Assembly (NCBI GenBank): GCA_050248735.1
Contig: JBFWRU010000008.1
Span: 62,001-126,000 of the forward strand
Source: JACKFE01 sp050248735
Lineage (GTDB): Bacteria; Nitrospirota; Nitrospiria; Nitrospirales; UBA8639
Length of the DNA stretch: 64,000 nt
Reading direction: 5' to 3'
Part shown: piece by piece, positions 8,723 to 17,208 of the stretch
Position numbering within the stretch: the first letter of the stretch is position 1
How the letters are laid out: each line of letters opens with the position of its first letter
Program-made: the position numbers and the translations under genes
Notes under the pieces: generated by a model
What the model saw: the letters and a program-made list of their open reading frames with translations, nothing else
Databases searched by the model: none
What the model was told of the DNA's origin: nothing

Positions 8723-9778
8723 ATGAGTAAGAGACACGTCACAAATTATTGTCTCTGGTTCTGTCTCTGCGTAGGCAGTCTGGTCTTTTCCGCTTGCGGT
8801 CCCAGTGAAGCCGTGGTGGAAATTGCCCTGCATCCGACCAAGTCGAATCTGCTCTACATTGCGACCAATCAATACATTTACAAATCCCGGGATGGCGGCC
8901 TGACCTGGCAGAATATTTCACAGGGAATGACGCATTCCCGGGTGATTTCCCTGGCTGTTGACCCCTTATTTCCCGCCAACATTCTGGCAGGGACCAAAGG
9001 GGATGCCGTGTTTAAAAGCTTTGATGGTGGACAACGCTGGGTCTCACGAGGGCGAGGACTGGACGATGTGACCATCTCGTCGGTCGTGCATCAGGTAGTC
9101 TTTGCGCCGGGATCCTCCAATCATATTTTTGCTGCGACCTCATTAGGGGTCTTTGAAACGCAAGATGGAGGGGAGTTTTGGACGAAGCGGATGGACGGGA
9201 TGAAGGAAGTATTGATGGTTGTCAGCCTCGATTTGGACCCCAATCAGCCACAAACACTGTATGCCGGGACCAGTGGTGGGGTGTATAAATCCATGGATGG
9301 GGCCAAAACCTGGATTCAGGTGAATCATGGGCTCGTGGCCCCGGACGTTCTGAAATCTTCCCGGGCACTAGGGGTAACCAGGATAAAGGTTGACCCTCAC
9401 CATCCCGATACGGTGTATACGGCTTCCCTGGATGGCTTGTATAAAACCGTGAATGGGGGGCAATCCTGGGAGCGCATCGGGGCCACGTTAAGTGATCAAA
9501 TGCTCAGTGATCTGATTCTTGATCCCCGGCAGCCCGATATCCTGTATGTGACGAATCGGGAAGGGGTTGCGCGAAGCCAGGATGGCGGTGAAACCTGGGA
9601 GTACCGGAATGCCGGATTGACGAACCTCAATATTCGTGCGTTGGCGATTAGTCCTTTGGATTCCGATGTGTTATTTGTCGGGACGAATGGAAAAGGATTA
9701 TTTCAAAGCCGCAATAGCGGGTTGTCGTGGGATTCGGTTCCATTAACAGTGACTGAAGCGGTGCCGGTTTCCTTTTGA
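8723..9778 (+). CDS. BNR/Ycf48-like beta-propeller lipoprotein
   Basis: The 351-residue product starts with a lipoprotein signal (LVFSAC) and then repeats the sortilin/BNR signature at least seven times: YKSRDGGLTW, FKSFDGGQRW, FETQDGGEFW, YKSMDGAKTW, YKTVNGGQSW, RSQDGGETW and FQSRNSGLSW. This predicts a seven-bladed propeller in the envelope. The ATG at 8723 gives the usual signal; an in-frame TTG at 8687 is possible. No enzymatic residues can be pointed to, and a scaffold or assembly role is only a guess from Ycf48. A second protein of this general kind is at 54171-55250. Confidence 0.75.
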   Translation: MSKRHVTNYCLWFCLCVGSLVFSACGPSEAVVEIALHPTKSNLLYIATNQYIYKSRDGGLTWQNISQGMTHSRVISLAVDPLFPANILAGTKGDAVFKSFDGGQRWVSRGRGLDDVTISSVVHQVVFAPGSSNHIFAATSLGVFETQDGGEFWTKRMDGMKEVLMVVSLDLDPNQPQTLYAGTSGGVYKSMDGAKTWIQVNHGLVAPDVLKSSRALGVTRIKVDPHHPDTVYTASLDGLYKTVNGGQSWERIGATLSDQMLSDLILDPRQPDILYVTNREGVARSQDGGETWEYRNAGLTNLNIRALAISPLDSDVLFVGTNGKGLFQSRNSGLSWDSVPLTVTEAVPVSF

Positions 9779-9887
9779 CCCGGCTTTCATTGCATTCCTT
9801 TCGTCGAGGTGTTTAAGATCAGGTATGTGTTTCACCTGACGATGAGATACAAGTACATTCTCCGAATCTATTTGAAAGGATTTCATT

Positions 9888-11168
9888 GTGGCGTTTTGGG
9901 ATTCCAAGCAAGGTCGAAATCGAGCTGACGCAGTGTGTTCATTTTGCGGGCGTGCTAAGGCCGGAGTGACCAACCTCATTCAGGCGCCGACGCGGCAAAT
10001 GTGTTCACAATGCCAGACTCCCGGATCGGTACTGATTTGTGCCGATTGCGTTCAACAATGCTCAAAATTTTTTTCCGGCCATCCTGACGGCCAGCCTCCG
10101 TTAGAACCACCTCCAGGACCTCTGCCCACCCCTCCGGATATCAAAGCGGTTCTGGACCAATATGTCATTGGGCAGGATCGGGCGAAAAAGATTTTGTCCG
10201 TGGCTGTCCATAACCACTATAAGCGGGTGTTTAGCGGCAAGGACATTCCTGACGTGGAGTTGGAAAAAGGCAATGTGATGTTGATTGGCCCGACCGGAAC
10301 CGGCAAAACCCTGCTGGCGAAGACGTTGGCCAAAATTCTCCAGGTTCCGTTTGCCATTGCCGATGCCACGACGGTGACTGAAGCGGGATACGTGGGGGAA
10401 GATGTTGAAAATGTCGTGCTGAAATTGTTGCAGTCCTGTGACTTCAATATGGCCCGTGCCCAGGTGGGCATTATCTATATTGATGAGATCGATAAGATCA
10501 GCCGGAAATCGGAAAGTCCTTCGATTACGCGAGATGTGTCCGGGGAAGGCGTCCAACAGGCTCTCCTGAAACTTGTGGAGGGCACGATCTGTAATGTCCC
10601 TCCCAAAGGCGGGCGGAAGCATCCTGAGCAGGAGTTTCTACGAGTGGACACCACAAATATTTTATTTATCTGCGGAGGAGCCTTTGTGGGAGTTGAGGAT
10701 ATTATCGCTCAGCGAACCAACCACAAACGGATGGGATTCGATGCAGGGGAGCGGGAGGCCAAGGTTCTGAATCCGGATCAATTATTGGCACACGTACGAC
10801 CGGAGGACTTATTGAAGTATGGGTTGATCCCGGAATTTGTGGGCCGGTTTCCGATTCTGGCGTCGTTGAATGACTTAGCCGTAGAAGATTTGGTTCGTGT
10901 GCTTCAGGAACCGAAAAATGCACTCCTGAAGCAATACCAGGCCATGTTTCAATTGGATGGGATCGAATTGATCTTTACGCCGGATGCGATCCAGGCGGTG
11001 GCAGCGAGGGCGGCAGCTATGAAAACCGGTGCCAGGGGCCTGCGAGCTATTTTAGAAGAGGTTATGTTGGACCTGATGTACGATGTACCCGCTCTGAAAC
11101 ATATCAAACGGGTTTCCATTACCAAAGACGTGATTGACGGAACGGGCGTTCCGCAATTAACGACATAA
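9888..11168 (+). CDS. clpX: ATP-dependent Clp protease ATP-binding subunit ClpX, variant zinc domain
   Basis: The 426-residue protein has the ClpX architecture: N-terminal zinc-binding domain, Walker A GPTGTGKT (134-141), pore loop GYVGED, Walker B IIYIDEIDK and C-terminal ARGLRAI sensor region. Cys17/Cys20/Cys39/Cys42 reproduce the canonical spacing, but a third pair (Cys51/Cys54, then Cys58) follows, so the domain has about twelve extra residues compared with usual ClpX. The ClpP-docking loop reads MGF instead of IGF. The start is GTG at 9888 with GAAAGGA upstream. No clpP is next to it, and it lies 0.8 kb before the proteasome operon. It unfolds substrates for ClpP in the cytoplasm. Confidence 0.92.
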   Translation: MAFWDSKQGRNRADAVCSFCGRAKAGVTNLIQAPTRQMCSQCQTPGSVLICADCVQQCSKFFSGHPDGQPPLEPPPGPLPTPPDIKAVLDQYVIGQDRAKKILSVAVHNHYKRVFSGKDIPDVELEKGNVMLIGPTGTGKTLLAKTLAKILQVPFAIADATTVTEAGYVGEDVENVVLKLLQSCDFNMARAQVGIIYIDEIDKISRKSESPSITRDVSGEGVQQALLKLVEGTICNVPPKGGRKHPEQEFLRVDTTNILFICGGAFVGVEDIIAQRTNHKRMGFDAGEREAKVLNPDQLLAHVRPEDLLKYGLIPEFVGRFPILASLNDLAVEDLVRVLQEPKNALLKQYQAMFQLDGIELIFTPDAIQAVAARAAAMKTGARGLRAILEEVMLDLMYDVPALKHIKRVSITKDVIDGTGVPQLTT

Positions 11169-11206
11169 CGGGCTGGTTTTGGGTGAAAAGATCACGGCAG
11201 AGGTTA

Positions 11207-11235
11207 TTGCAAATTTCTGCATTCTATCTTATGCT
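11207..11235 (+). promoter_or_regulatory. Possible sigma-70 promoter ahead of the RRM gene
   Basis: TTGCAA (11207-11212) and TATGCT (11230-11235) are separated by 17 bases. If used, the RRM gene would have a leader of about 205 bases, which would fit cold-inducible RNA-binding protein genes. The 281-base interval 11169-11449 holds no convincing gene. This is a consensus match only. Confidence 0.35.
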
Positions 11236-11449
11236 ATTTACAGACAATTCATCGCAACGTATGGGCCCTGTGATGAATGAATATGGTGACGTGGCCTATC
11301 ATTGATGTTGTTTTGCTCAGGAATCCATAAGGAATCTGATTGGAAGTTTGTCGGAAGTCGCCACCAAATCTGCGTTTCGGGCTGTTCCTTCCCTTCTCAT
11401 CTCCTCGTTACCGTGCAAAACAATATCGCTTTTAGAAGGAGGGACCCCG

Positions 11450-11782
11450 ATGGGTTCAAAGATTTATGTGGGTGGACTGCCCTATTCCACGGCCGAACAG
11501 GAATTGGCTGACTTGTTTGGACAACATGGAAGTGTGACCTCAGCCAAAATCATTACCGACAAGTACACCGGCCAGTCGCGTGGCTTTGGCTTTGTGGAAA
11601 TGGGTTCGGACGAAGAAGCCCAAAGTGCTATTACCGCGTTAAACGGAACGGAGTTAGGGGGGCGGACCTTGACGGTGAACGAAGCCAAACCGCAAGCTCC
11701 TCGAACCGATTTTGGTGGTGGTAATCGTGGACCGGGTGGCAAACGACCTGGTGGAGGCGGCAATCGCGGTGGTCGCTGGTAG
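11450..11782 (+). CDS. RRM-domain RNA-binding protein
   Basis: A 110-residue protein made of one RNA recognition motif and a glycine/arginine-rich tail. RNP2 is KIYVGGL near the start and RNP1 is RGFGFVEM at about residues 44-51. The tail repeats GGG, GNRG and GGRW. It matches the bacterial Rbp family of cold- or stress-responsive RNA-binding proteins. The start at 11450 is chosen because GAAGGAGG lies at 11436-11443; an in-frame extension to 11348 lacks such a site. A strong terminator follows, so it is a single-gene unit. Confidence 0.92.
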   Translation: MGSKIYVGGLPYSTAEQELADLFGQHGSVTSAKIITDKYTGQSRGFGFVEMGSDEEAQSAITALNGTELGGRTLTVNEAKPQAPRTDFGGGNRGPGGKRPGGGGNRGGRW

Positions 11783-11810
11783 TTGAGTTAATTGCATCCC
11801 TCTGAGGGAC

Positions 11811-11853
11811 AAAGACCGGGGGTTTCCGAAATGGAACCTCCGGTCTTTTTTTT
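11811..11853 (+). terminator. Intrinsic terminator after the RRM gene
   Basis: AAAGACCGG (11811-11819) pairs with CCGGTCTTT (11840-11848), and the inner GGTTTCC/GGAACC bases extend the stem. Eight T residues end at 11853. It separates the RRM gene from the proteasome operon. Confidence 0.9.
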
Positions 11854-12002
11854 GACTTGGGCAAGGGGAGCCAGGCAGTGTAGAATGAAATCAGTTGAAG
11901 TTGAGCAGTCGTGTGAGTGCTTTTCTCAAAAAACAGAATGAATAATGATCAGCCTTTATCAGGTAGGGTGGCTTGGTGATTGTTCAAGAAAGATAGGTAT
12001 TT

Positions 12003-13760
12003 ATGAGTGATAGTCAATTTTCATCCCGGACCATGCCCGGAGAATCCCCACCTATTCCAAACCGGGATACGGGTAATACACCACCTTCTCTTCTGGCATT
12101 GATCGATCAATGTCTCGCTTCACTTCCGGAGGGAGACAGTCGGATACCGATTCTGTACCAAATAAGACAGCGGGTGTTGGAGCAGACCGCTTCCTCCCAA
12201 CAGCAAGACAAGGAATTCAAAAAACTTCAATCTGTTGTGGAAAAGTTGACCGCGCCGGCCAACCGGGTTGGGACGTTTTTGGGACAATCCGATGACGGGT
12301 TAGCGAAGATTATTGTCGGGGGAAGTGAATATTATGCGAATATTGACCCCCGTCTCAAAGGGGATTCACTCAAAACCGGGCATCAGATTCTGGTCAATGA
12401 GGCGTTTGTGGTCATTCGCTCATTGGGGTATGACCGGAATGGCCCTGTCGTCAAAATTCGGGAGATCCTGGAAGATGGTCGCTTGCGTATCGATCAAGAC
12501 CTGGGACGTTCGGGGAATGTGATTCAACGGGCCGAAGAGCTTCTTTCGGTGGATCTGAAAGTTGGGGAGGAAGTGCGTTTGGACCCCACCATGCGCCTGG
12601 CCGTTGAACGGTTGGGACAGTCTTCCTCGCAGTCACATGTCCTGGCCGACTTACCGACGGTCACCTGGGAAGATATTGGAGGGCAGAGTAAGGCGATTTC
12701 GGCTATTCGACGGTCCATTGAACATCCCCTGCTCCATGGGAAAGTCTTTAAACAATATGCATTTGAACAGCCTAAAGGATTTCTCCTCTATGGTCCTCCC
12801 GGATGTGGAAAAACCTTGATTGGCAAAGCGACGGCAGCCAGTCTGGGGCGTCTGTTTGCCGATCGTGGTTCTACTCCTGAACCGGATTCCCCTCATGCCG
12901 CATCCCCGCCCATTACCGGCGGCATATTTTTGCATATCAAAGGGCCTGAAATTTTAAATATGTGGGTGGGGGAGTCTGAGCGCATGGTTCGGGATCTGTT
13001 TGCCCAGGCCAGGGCCCATCGAAAAGAAGGAAAGTTGCCCTTCATTTTTATCGATGAAGCGGAATCGATATTGGGAACGCGTCGGGCTATTCGATCCTAT
13101 AACGTCGCCAATACGGTGGTTCCCATGTTTTGTGCGGAATTGGACGGAATTGAAAGTTTGACGCAAGTGGTCGTGATTCTGGCTTCGAATAGACCGGATT
13201 TAATAGACCCGGCCGTGCTGCGTTCAGGCCGGATCGATCGAAAAATTAAAGTCGGGCGTCCTGACCGGCAGGAGACCAAGGAAATCTTAGGGATTTATCT
13301 CACATCCGATTTGCCGTATGCCAGGGGAGCCGTTTCCTCCGGGACGACTGGGGAGGAAGCCTGTCCGGATACCCTCATTGAAGAGTTGGTGGAAGAGCTC
13401 TTTCAACGGAATGAGGAGAATCGTGTGTTGGCCATCCGGCTGCGGAACGGACGGCGCGAGGTTTTGTATCGCCAACATTTTATCAGCGGGGCTGTACTGG
13501 CGGGAATTGTCAGGCGGGCGAAAGAAATGGCCATTGAACGATCCATTGCCTTACCCGAGACTGACGGGGCGGGGCTCTCACTGGACGACTTAACCCGCGC
13601 CGTCAATGAAGAGTTTCGGGAAAGCGAAATTTTCCCCCCGGACGATTCGGCGGAAGAATGGTTGAAGCTGCTGGATTATCAACCGGAGCAGGTCGTGGGA
13701 GTGACCTCGTTTCGGGCCAAGGATGTGAATCGAGATCGAGTGACTTCCTCGATTATCTAG
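12003..13760 (+). CDS. arc: Proteasome-activating AAA ATPase (ARC/Mpa)
   Basis: The 585-residue protein follows the ARC/Mpa plan: a short N-terminal helical/coiled-coil part (about 30-82), an OB-fold region (about 88-195, NRVGTFLGQ...), and one AAA module with Walker A GPPGCGKT (264-271), pore loop MWVGESE and Walker B FIFIDEAE (Asp351, Glu352). It unfolds tagged proteins for the 20S core. An unusual inserted stretch (about 288-305, rich in Pro/Ser/Asp) sits after Walker A. The C-terminus reads VTSSII and lacks the penultimate tyrosine (GQYL type) that docks actinobacterial Mpa on the alpha ring. It is the first gene of the operon; dop follows after 66 bases. Confidence 0.93.
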   Translation: MSDSQFSSRTMPGESPPIPNRDTGNTPPSLLALIDQCLASLPEGDSRIPILYQIRQRVLEQTASSQQQDKEFKKLQSVVEKLTAPANRVGTFLGQSDDGLAKIIVGGSEYYANIDPRLKGDSLKTGHQILVNEAFVVIRSLGYDRNGPVVKIREILEDGRLRIDQDLGRSGNVIQRAEELLSVDLKVGEEVRLDPTMRLAVERLGQSSSQSHVLADLPTVTWEDIGGQSKAISAIRRSIEHPLLHGKVFKQYAFEQPKGFLLYGPPGCGKTLIGKATAASLGRLFADRGSTPEPDSPHAASPPITGGIFLHIKGPEILNMWVGESERMVRDLFAQARAHRKEGKLPFIFIDEAESILGTRRAIRSYNVANTVVPMFCAELDGIESLTQVVVILASNRPDLIDPAVLRSGRIDRKIKVGRPDRQETKEILGIYLTSDLPYARGAVSSGTTGEEACPDTLIEELVEELFQRNEENRVLAIRLRNGRREVLYRQHFISGAVLAGIVRRAKEMAIERSIALPETDGAGLSLDDLTRAVNEEFRESEIFPPDDSAEEWLKLLDYQPEQVVGVTSFRAKDVNRDRVTSSII

Positions 13761-13826
13761 TCCACGGTAGGTTGATTGGTTTTTTCGATATCCACACCAT
13801 ACCCGTACTGATGGAAATGAAATCTC

Positions 13827-15338
13827 ATGGATGACCTTCGTTTGTTTGGCATTGAAACGGAGTATGGCATTACCCGCGAAGATTGTCCGGAGATGGATCC
13901 CGTTGTGGAGTCGATGGAACTGGTTCGGGCGTATCTGCAAGGGCCCTTCCAGCGCAAATGGGATTATCATTGGGAACATCCCCAGGTCGATCAGCGGGGA
14001 TTCCGCGTGAAGGAACTGGCTCAAGATCAAGAGGAAGCACTTTTTGCGGAACAGGACGCGCATCGGTCGTTTTCTTTTTATGAGATGAAGAGTGATGTGG
14101 TCTTGCCGAATGGCGCGCGGTTTTACAATGACCATACTCACCCGGAATACTCGACGCCCGAATGCCGAACGCTGAAGGATGTGGTGGCGCATGACCGTGC
14201 AGGCGAACGCATCCTGTTGGAAGCGGCCAAGAGGCGAAATGCCCTGCTTGGGGGAGAGGGCGTGCAGCTCTATAAAAATAACTCGGATTTTCAAGGCCAT
14301 AGTTACGGCTGCCATGATAATTATCTGGTGTCCCGGTCGCTGGAGTTTCAGTCCCTAGTTGACGGGCTCATGCCGTTTCTTGTGAGCCGCCAAATTGTCG
14401 CGGGCGCGGGAAAGGTCGGTCGGGAAAAGCAGGAAGCCGGCTATCAGGCCGGCGGTTTTCAATTATCCCAGCGTGCCGACTTTATGGAACAGGAATTAGG
14501 TGTGGATACGATGCACAACCGGTCCATCCTCAATACCCGTGATGAACCTCATGCCGACCGTATGCGTTTCCGCCGGCTGCATTTGATTGTCGGCGACGCC
14601 AATATGTCGGAATATGCCACGGCGCTGAAAGTGGGCACGACCCGGCTGGTGTTGGATCTCATTGCCAGGAGCAAGGCTCCGTCGATGGATCTTGAATCAC
14701 CCGTCCTGGCTATCCGAGCCCTTTCGGAAGATACGGAATTGAAAACCCTGGTTCTTCGAAAAGGGGGTAAGACCATCTCAGGCGTGGATCTTCAACGAGT
14801 GTACTTAGACGCAGCTCAGCGGGATCTGAGCGGAGGAGATCAGGAAACCCGATGGATTCTTCAAGAATGGGAGCGCACATTGGATTTGTTGGAGTCTGAT
14901 CGAATGGCATTAGTGGGAAAACTCGATTGGGTCACGAAACAATGGTTCCTGGAAACCTTCAGGCAAGAGGAAGGGCTCGACTGGGAGGACCCCTGGCTGA
15001 AAAGTCTTGATTTGGAATATCATAACATCGACCCGGAACGAGGCCTGTTTTACGGCTTGGAGGCTGAAGGGCGGACGACAAGGCTGTGTGAAGAATCCGA
15101 TATTCAACGGGCCATCGGGTTTGGTCCCGAGGATACGCGAGGCGGTCTACGGGGAGCCTGTGTTCGACAATTTCCTCAACATCTGGATTCGGTCCAGTGG
15201 GAACGCGTCACCTTTCGTCAGGGAGACAAGACCCTCGTGTTCGATATGGGTGATTTGGTTGAGCCCGCTTCGGTCGCTCATCACTTTGGATTGTTAAGGA
15301 ACGCACAAAAACCCGAAGACTTTTGTTCTTTCGTGTAA
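13827..15338 (+). CDS. dop: Dop-type enzyme (depupylase/deamidase family) for UBact
   Basis: The 503-residue protein belongs to the carboxylate-amine ligase fold shared by Dop and PafA. It starts with LFGIETEYGI (Mg/ATP-binding Glu10 and Glu12). It has the long Dop-type insertion (WDYHWEHP...DQRGFR, about residues 45-62) and the catalytic-type aspartate Asp102 in RFYNDHTHPEY. INxxNTRDEPHAD-like and RRLHLIVGDANM segments are also present. These features separate it from the pafA product downstream. Because the tag already ends in Glu, deamidation should not be needed, so its job here is likely removal of the tag from proteins. The next gene starts ten bases later. Confidence 0.92.
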   Translation: MDDLRLFGIETEYGITREDCPEMDPVVESMELVRAYLQGPFQRKWDYHWEHPQVDQRGFRVKELAQDQEEALFAEQDAHRSFSFYEMKSDVVLPNGARFYNDHTHPEYSTPECRTLKDVVAHDRAGERILLEAAKRRNALLGGEGVQLYKNNSDFQGHSYGCHDNYLVSRSLEFQSLVDGLMPFLVSRQIVAGAGKVGREKQEAGYQAGGFQLSQRADFMEQELGVDTMHNRSILNTRDEPHADRMRFRRLHLIVGDANMSEYATALKVGTTRLVLDLIARSKAPSMDLESPVLAIRALSEDTELKTLVLRKGGKTISGVDLQRVYLDAAQRDLSGGDQETRWILQEWERTLDLLESDRMALVGKLDWVTKQWFLETFRQEEGLDWEDPWLKSLDLEYHNIDPERGLFYGLEAEGRTTRLCEESDIQRAIGFGPEDTRGGLRGACVRQFPQHLDSVQWERVTFRQGDKTLVFDMGDLVEPASVAHHFGLLRNAQKPEDFCSFV

Positions 15339-15348
15339 GGAGGGATTC

Positions 15349-15582
15349 ATGAATCAGACAACATATCGGGATCATGTCGCTGAATGGAATATGAATATGA
15401 CTGAATGGGAACGACGGGAACGCCCGGCGGATCCTTTGGGAAAGCCACCAGGAAACCGGGAGCCGGAGGCCGGTCCGAAACGTCCCGAGACGGACTCGCC
15501 GTCCAAGGATAACCTCATGAAACGCATGCGCAAGGTAGACCCCAAACAGGCGGAACGCTATCGCCAGCGAACGGGAGAGTGA
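15349..15582 (+). CDS. UBact, Pup-like protein modifier
   Basis: A 77-residue, highly charged and probably disordered protein. The C-terminal third LMKRMRKVDPKQAERYRQR followed by TGE is the hallmark of UBact, the Pup-like modifier described in Nitrospirae and other Gram-negative phyla. It ends in Gly-Glu, so the C-terminal glutamate is ready for ligation to lysines by PafA. It is placed between dop and prcB, exactly where pup lies in actinobacteria. GGAGG precedes the ATG. The stop overlaps the prcB GTG by four bases. Confidence 0.93.
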   Translation: MNQTTYRDHVAEWNMNMTEWERRERPADPLGKPPGNREPEAGPKRPETDSPSKDNLMKRMRKVDPKQAERYRQRTGE

Positions 15583-16376
15583 GCGGCATGGGAGGGCAGG
15601 GAGATTTTTTTCAATTATTGAAAGATCAAGGCTACGAGTTTTCCCGTCAGGGAAACGAGCGGACATCATCAGCAGATGCAGCCCATCCCCTTACGACAGC
15701 AACGACCGTCCTCGCCTTGAAATATCAGGATGGCGTGTTGGTCGCAGGGGATCGTCGAGCCACCGCCGGGAACGTCGTCATGTATGACCGCACCGATAAA
15801 GTGTTGGAGATCGATCGCTACTCGGTGTTGGCCATTGCCGGTGTCCCGGCTACGGCATTTGAAATGGCGCGTGTCCTGGAGCATTCCTTTAAATACTATC
15901 GACGGAGTCAACTTCAGGATTTGAGCTTTGAAGGAAAATTGCGGGCACTGTCCACGCTCCTGAAAAATAACGTTCCGGCGGCGTTGGCCGGAACCGGGGC
16001 GGTGGTGCCCATTTTCGCCGGGTTCGATCCCGATGACGGGACCGGCAAGATTTTTTTCTATGACATTTTAGGCGCAGAATTCGAGGGCGTGGACTATGCG
16101 GTTTCAGGGTCGGGGTCCTCGACGATTCGTGGGATCATGTTTTATGTCAATCAATGGGGTGTCGGTCCCATTTCGGAATATTCCGAGGAGGACGCATTGA
16201 CGCTGGTGTTGCGACTGTTGACGAGCGCGGCCGAATTCGATTCGGCCACCGGTGGGGTCAATCCGCAGGCCAAGCTGTATCCGGTGGTCAAGCGAATCAC
16301 GGCACAGGGGGTTCAGGCCATTGCTGTCGATCTTTTGAAAGATCTCTATTCCGGAAAGGTGGTCGGCCATGTATGA
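15579..16376 (+). CDS. prcB: Proteasome beta subunit
   Basis: The 265-residue precursor has a propeptide of about 41 residues; the catalytic threonine is Thr42 in TATTVLALKY. Asp58 (GDRR) and Lys74 (DRTDK) correspond to Asp17 and Lys33 of the mature enzyme, so all core catalytic residues are in place. Fourteen-odd of the propeptide residues are Gly/Ser-rich and are removed on assembly. The start GTG at 15579 overlaps the UBact stop; an ATG at 15588 is an alternative. It forms the inner rings of the 20S core with the alpha subunit encoded next. Confidence 0.95.
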   Translation: MSGMGGQGDFFQLLKDQGYEFSRQGNERTSSADAAHPLTTATTVLALKYQDGVLVAGDRRATAGNVVMYDRTDKVLEIDRYSVLAIAGVPATAFEMARVLEHSFKYYRRSQLQDLSFEGKLRALSTLLKNNVPAALAGTGAVVPIFAGFDPDDGTGKIFFYDILGAEFEGVDYAVSGSGSSTIRGIMFYVNQWGVGPISEYSEEDALTLVLRLLTSAAEFDSATGGVNPQAKLYPVVKRITAQGVQAIAVDLLKDLYSGKVVGHV

Positions 16377-17193
16377 GGAACCGTATCGTTGGGTTGAGGC
16401 GGTCGCCAATCGCCGACAATACCTGGATGATCAATTGACGCAGGGAAACCCTCTGATTGCGGTTTCTTACACGCAAGGGATTTTGTTGCTCACGGTCCAT
16501 CGGGGAACGCCCAAGCTGTATGAGATTTATGATCGGATTGCCCTGGGCGGTATGGGGCACCCGGCGGATTTGGAAAAGCTACGATTTTCGTTGTTGGATT
16601 TGGCGCATGTCGAAGGGTTCCAACGTTCCCCTTCCGATGTGACCGCATCCAGGCTTACCAAAAACGGGGTGGCACCGGTCGTGAAACAGGCGTTTGAAGA
16701 AATTTTTCGTGCGCCCTATATCGTGAAAATTCTTCTGGCCGAAGTGGGCAAGGTTCAGGAAAAGGATCGTATCTTCACTACGAATTATGACGGATTATTT
16801 GAGGAACGTTCCGATGTGGGGGTGCTGGCTTCCCGGAAGTCCGTTGAAAAAATCCTTCATGATGAATGGAAGAAGCACGTAGCACCGGAGAGCCTGAAGG
16901 AAGCGTTGGAGCGGGCTCTTCGATTATGGGGGTTGGCCAGTCTGCTGCAAGGGGCTATCCAGGATGAAGACGGAGAGCACACGAAGCCGTCGCGACCGAG
17001 TGAATCCGACGTCGATCCGATTCCTGACGAAGAGGCTATTCGTCAACGGGTTCAAGAAACCCTCAATAGGGAAACCTTGGAATGTGTTCTGTTGGACCGT
17101 ACGGTGAGTACGATGGAAACCTATCGTGTGCTGACGGAGGCTGAACTCCACCCTCTGCTGCCATCCGTGTTCAGCCTGCCTCATCAGTCATGA
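16369..17193 (+). CDS. prcA: Proteasome alpha subunit
   Basis: The 274-residue protein starts MYEEPYRWVEAVANRRQYL and shows the Ntn-hydrolase strands NPLIAVSYTQGILLLTVH without a catalytic N-terminal threonine, as expected for the outer ring. The DRIALGGMGHPADLEKLR stretch matches alpha subunits. The C-terminal third contains an acidic, low-complexity insertion (about residues 200-225) that is not typical of actinobacterial PrcA. The gene overlaps prcB by eight bases and is followed by pafA after 15 bases, so the whole set should be one transcript. Confidence 0.93.
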   Translation: MYEEPYRWVEAVANRRQYLDDQLTQGNPLIAVSYTQGILLLTVHRGTPKLYEIYDRIALGGMGHPADLEKLRFSLLDLAHVEGFQRSPSDVTASRLTKNGVAPVVKQAFEEIFRAPYIVKILLAEVGKVQEKDRIFTTNYDGLFEERSDVGVLASRKSVEKILHDEWKKHVAPESLKEALERALRLWGLASLLQGAIQDEDGEHTKPSRPSESDVDPIPDEEAIRQRVQETLNRETLECVLLDRTVSTMETYRVLTEAELHPLLPSVFSLPHQS

Positions 17194-17208
17194 AAGAGTT
17201 TCCCCGCC

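Noticed and set aside
11852..11886. Promoter TTGACT ... TAGAAT ahead of the ARC gene
   Set aside because: The two boxes are 23 bases apart, too far for a normal sigma-70 promoter, and the first overlaps the preceding terminator T-run.
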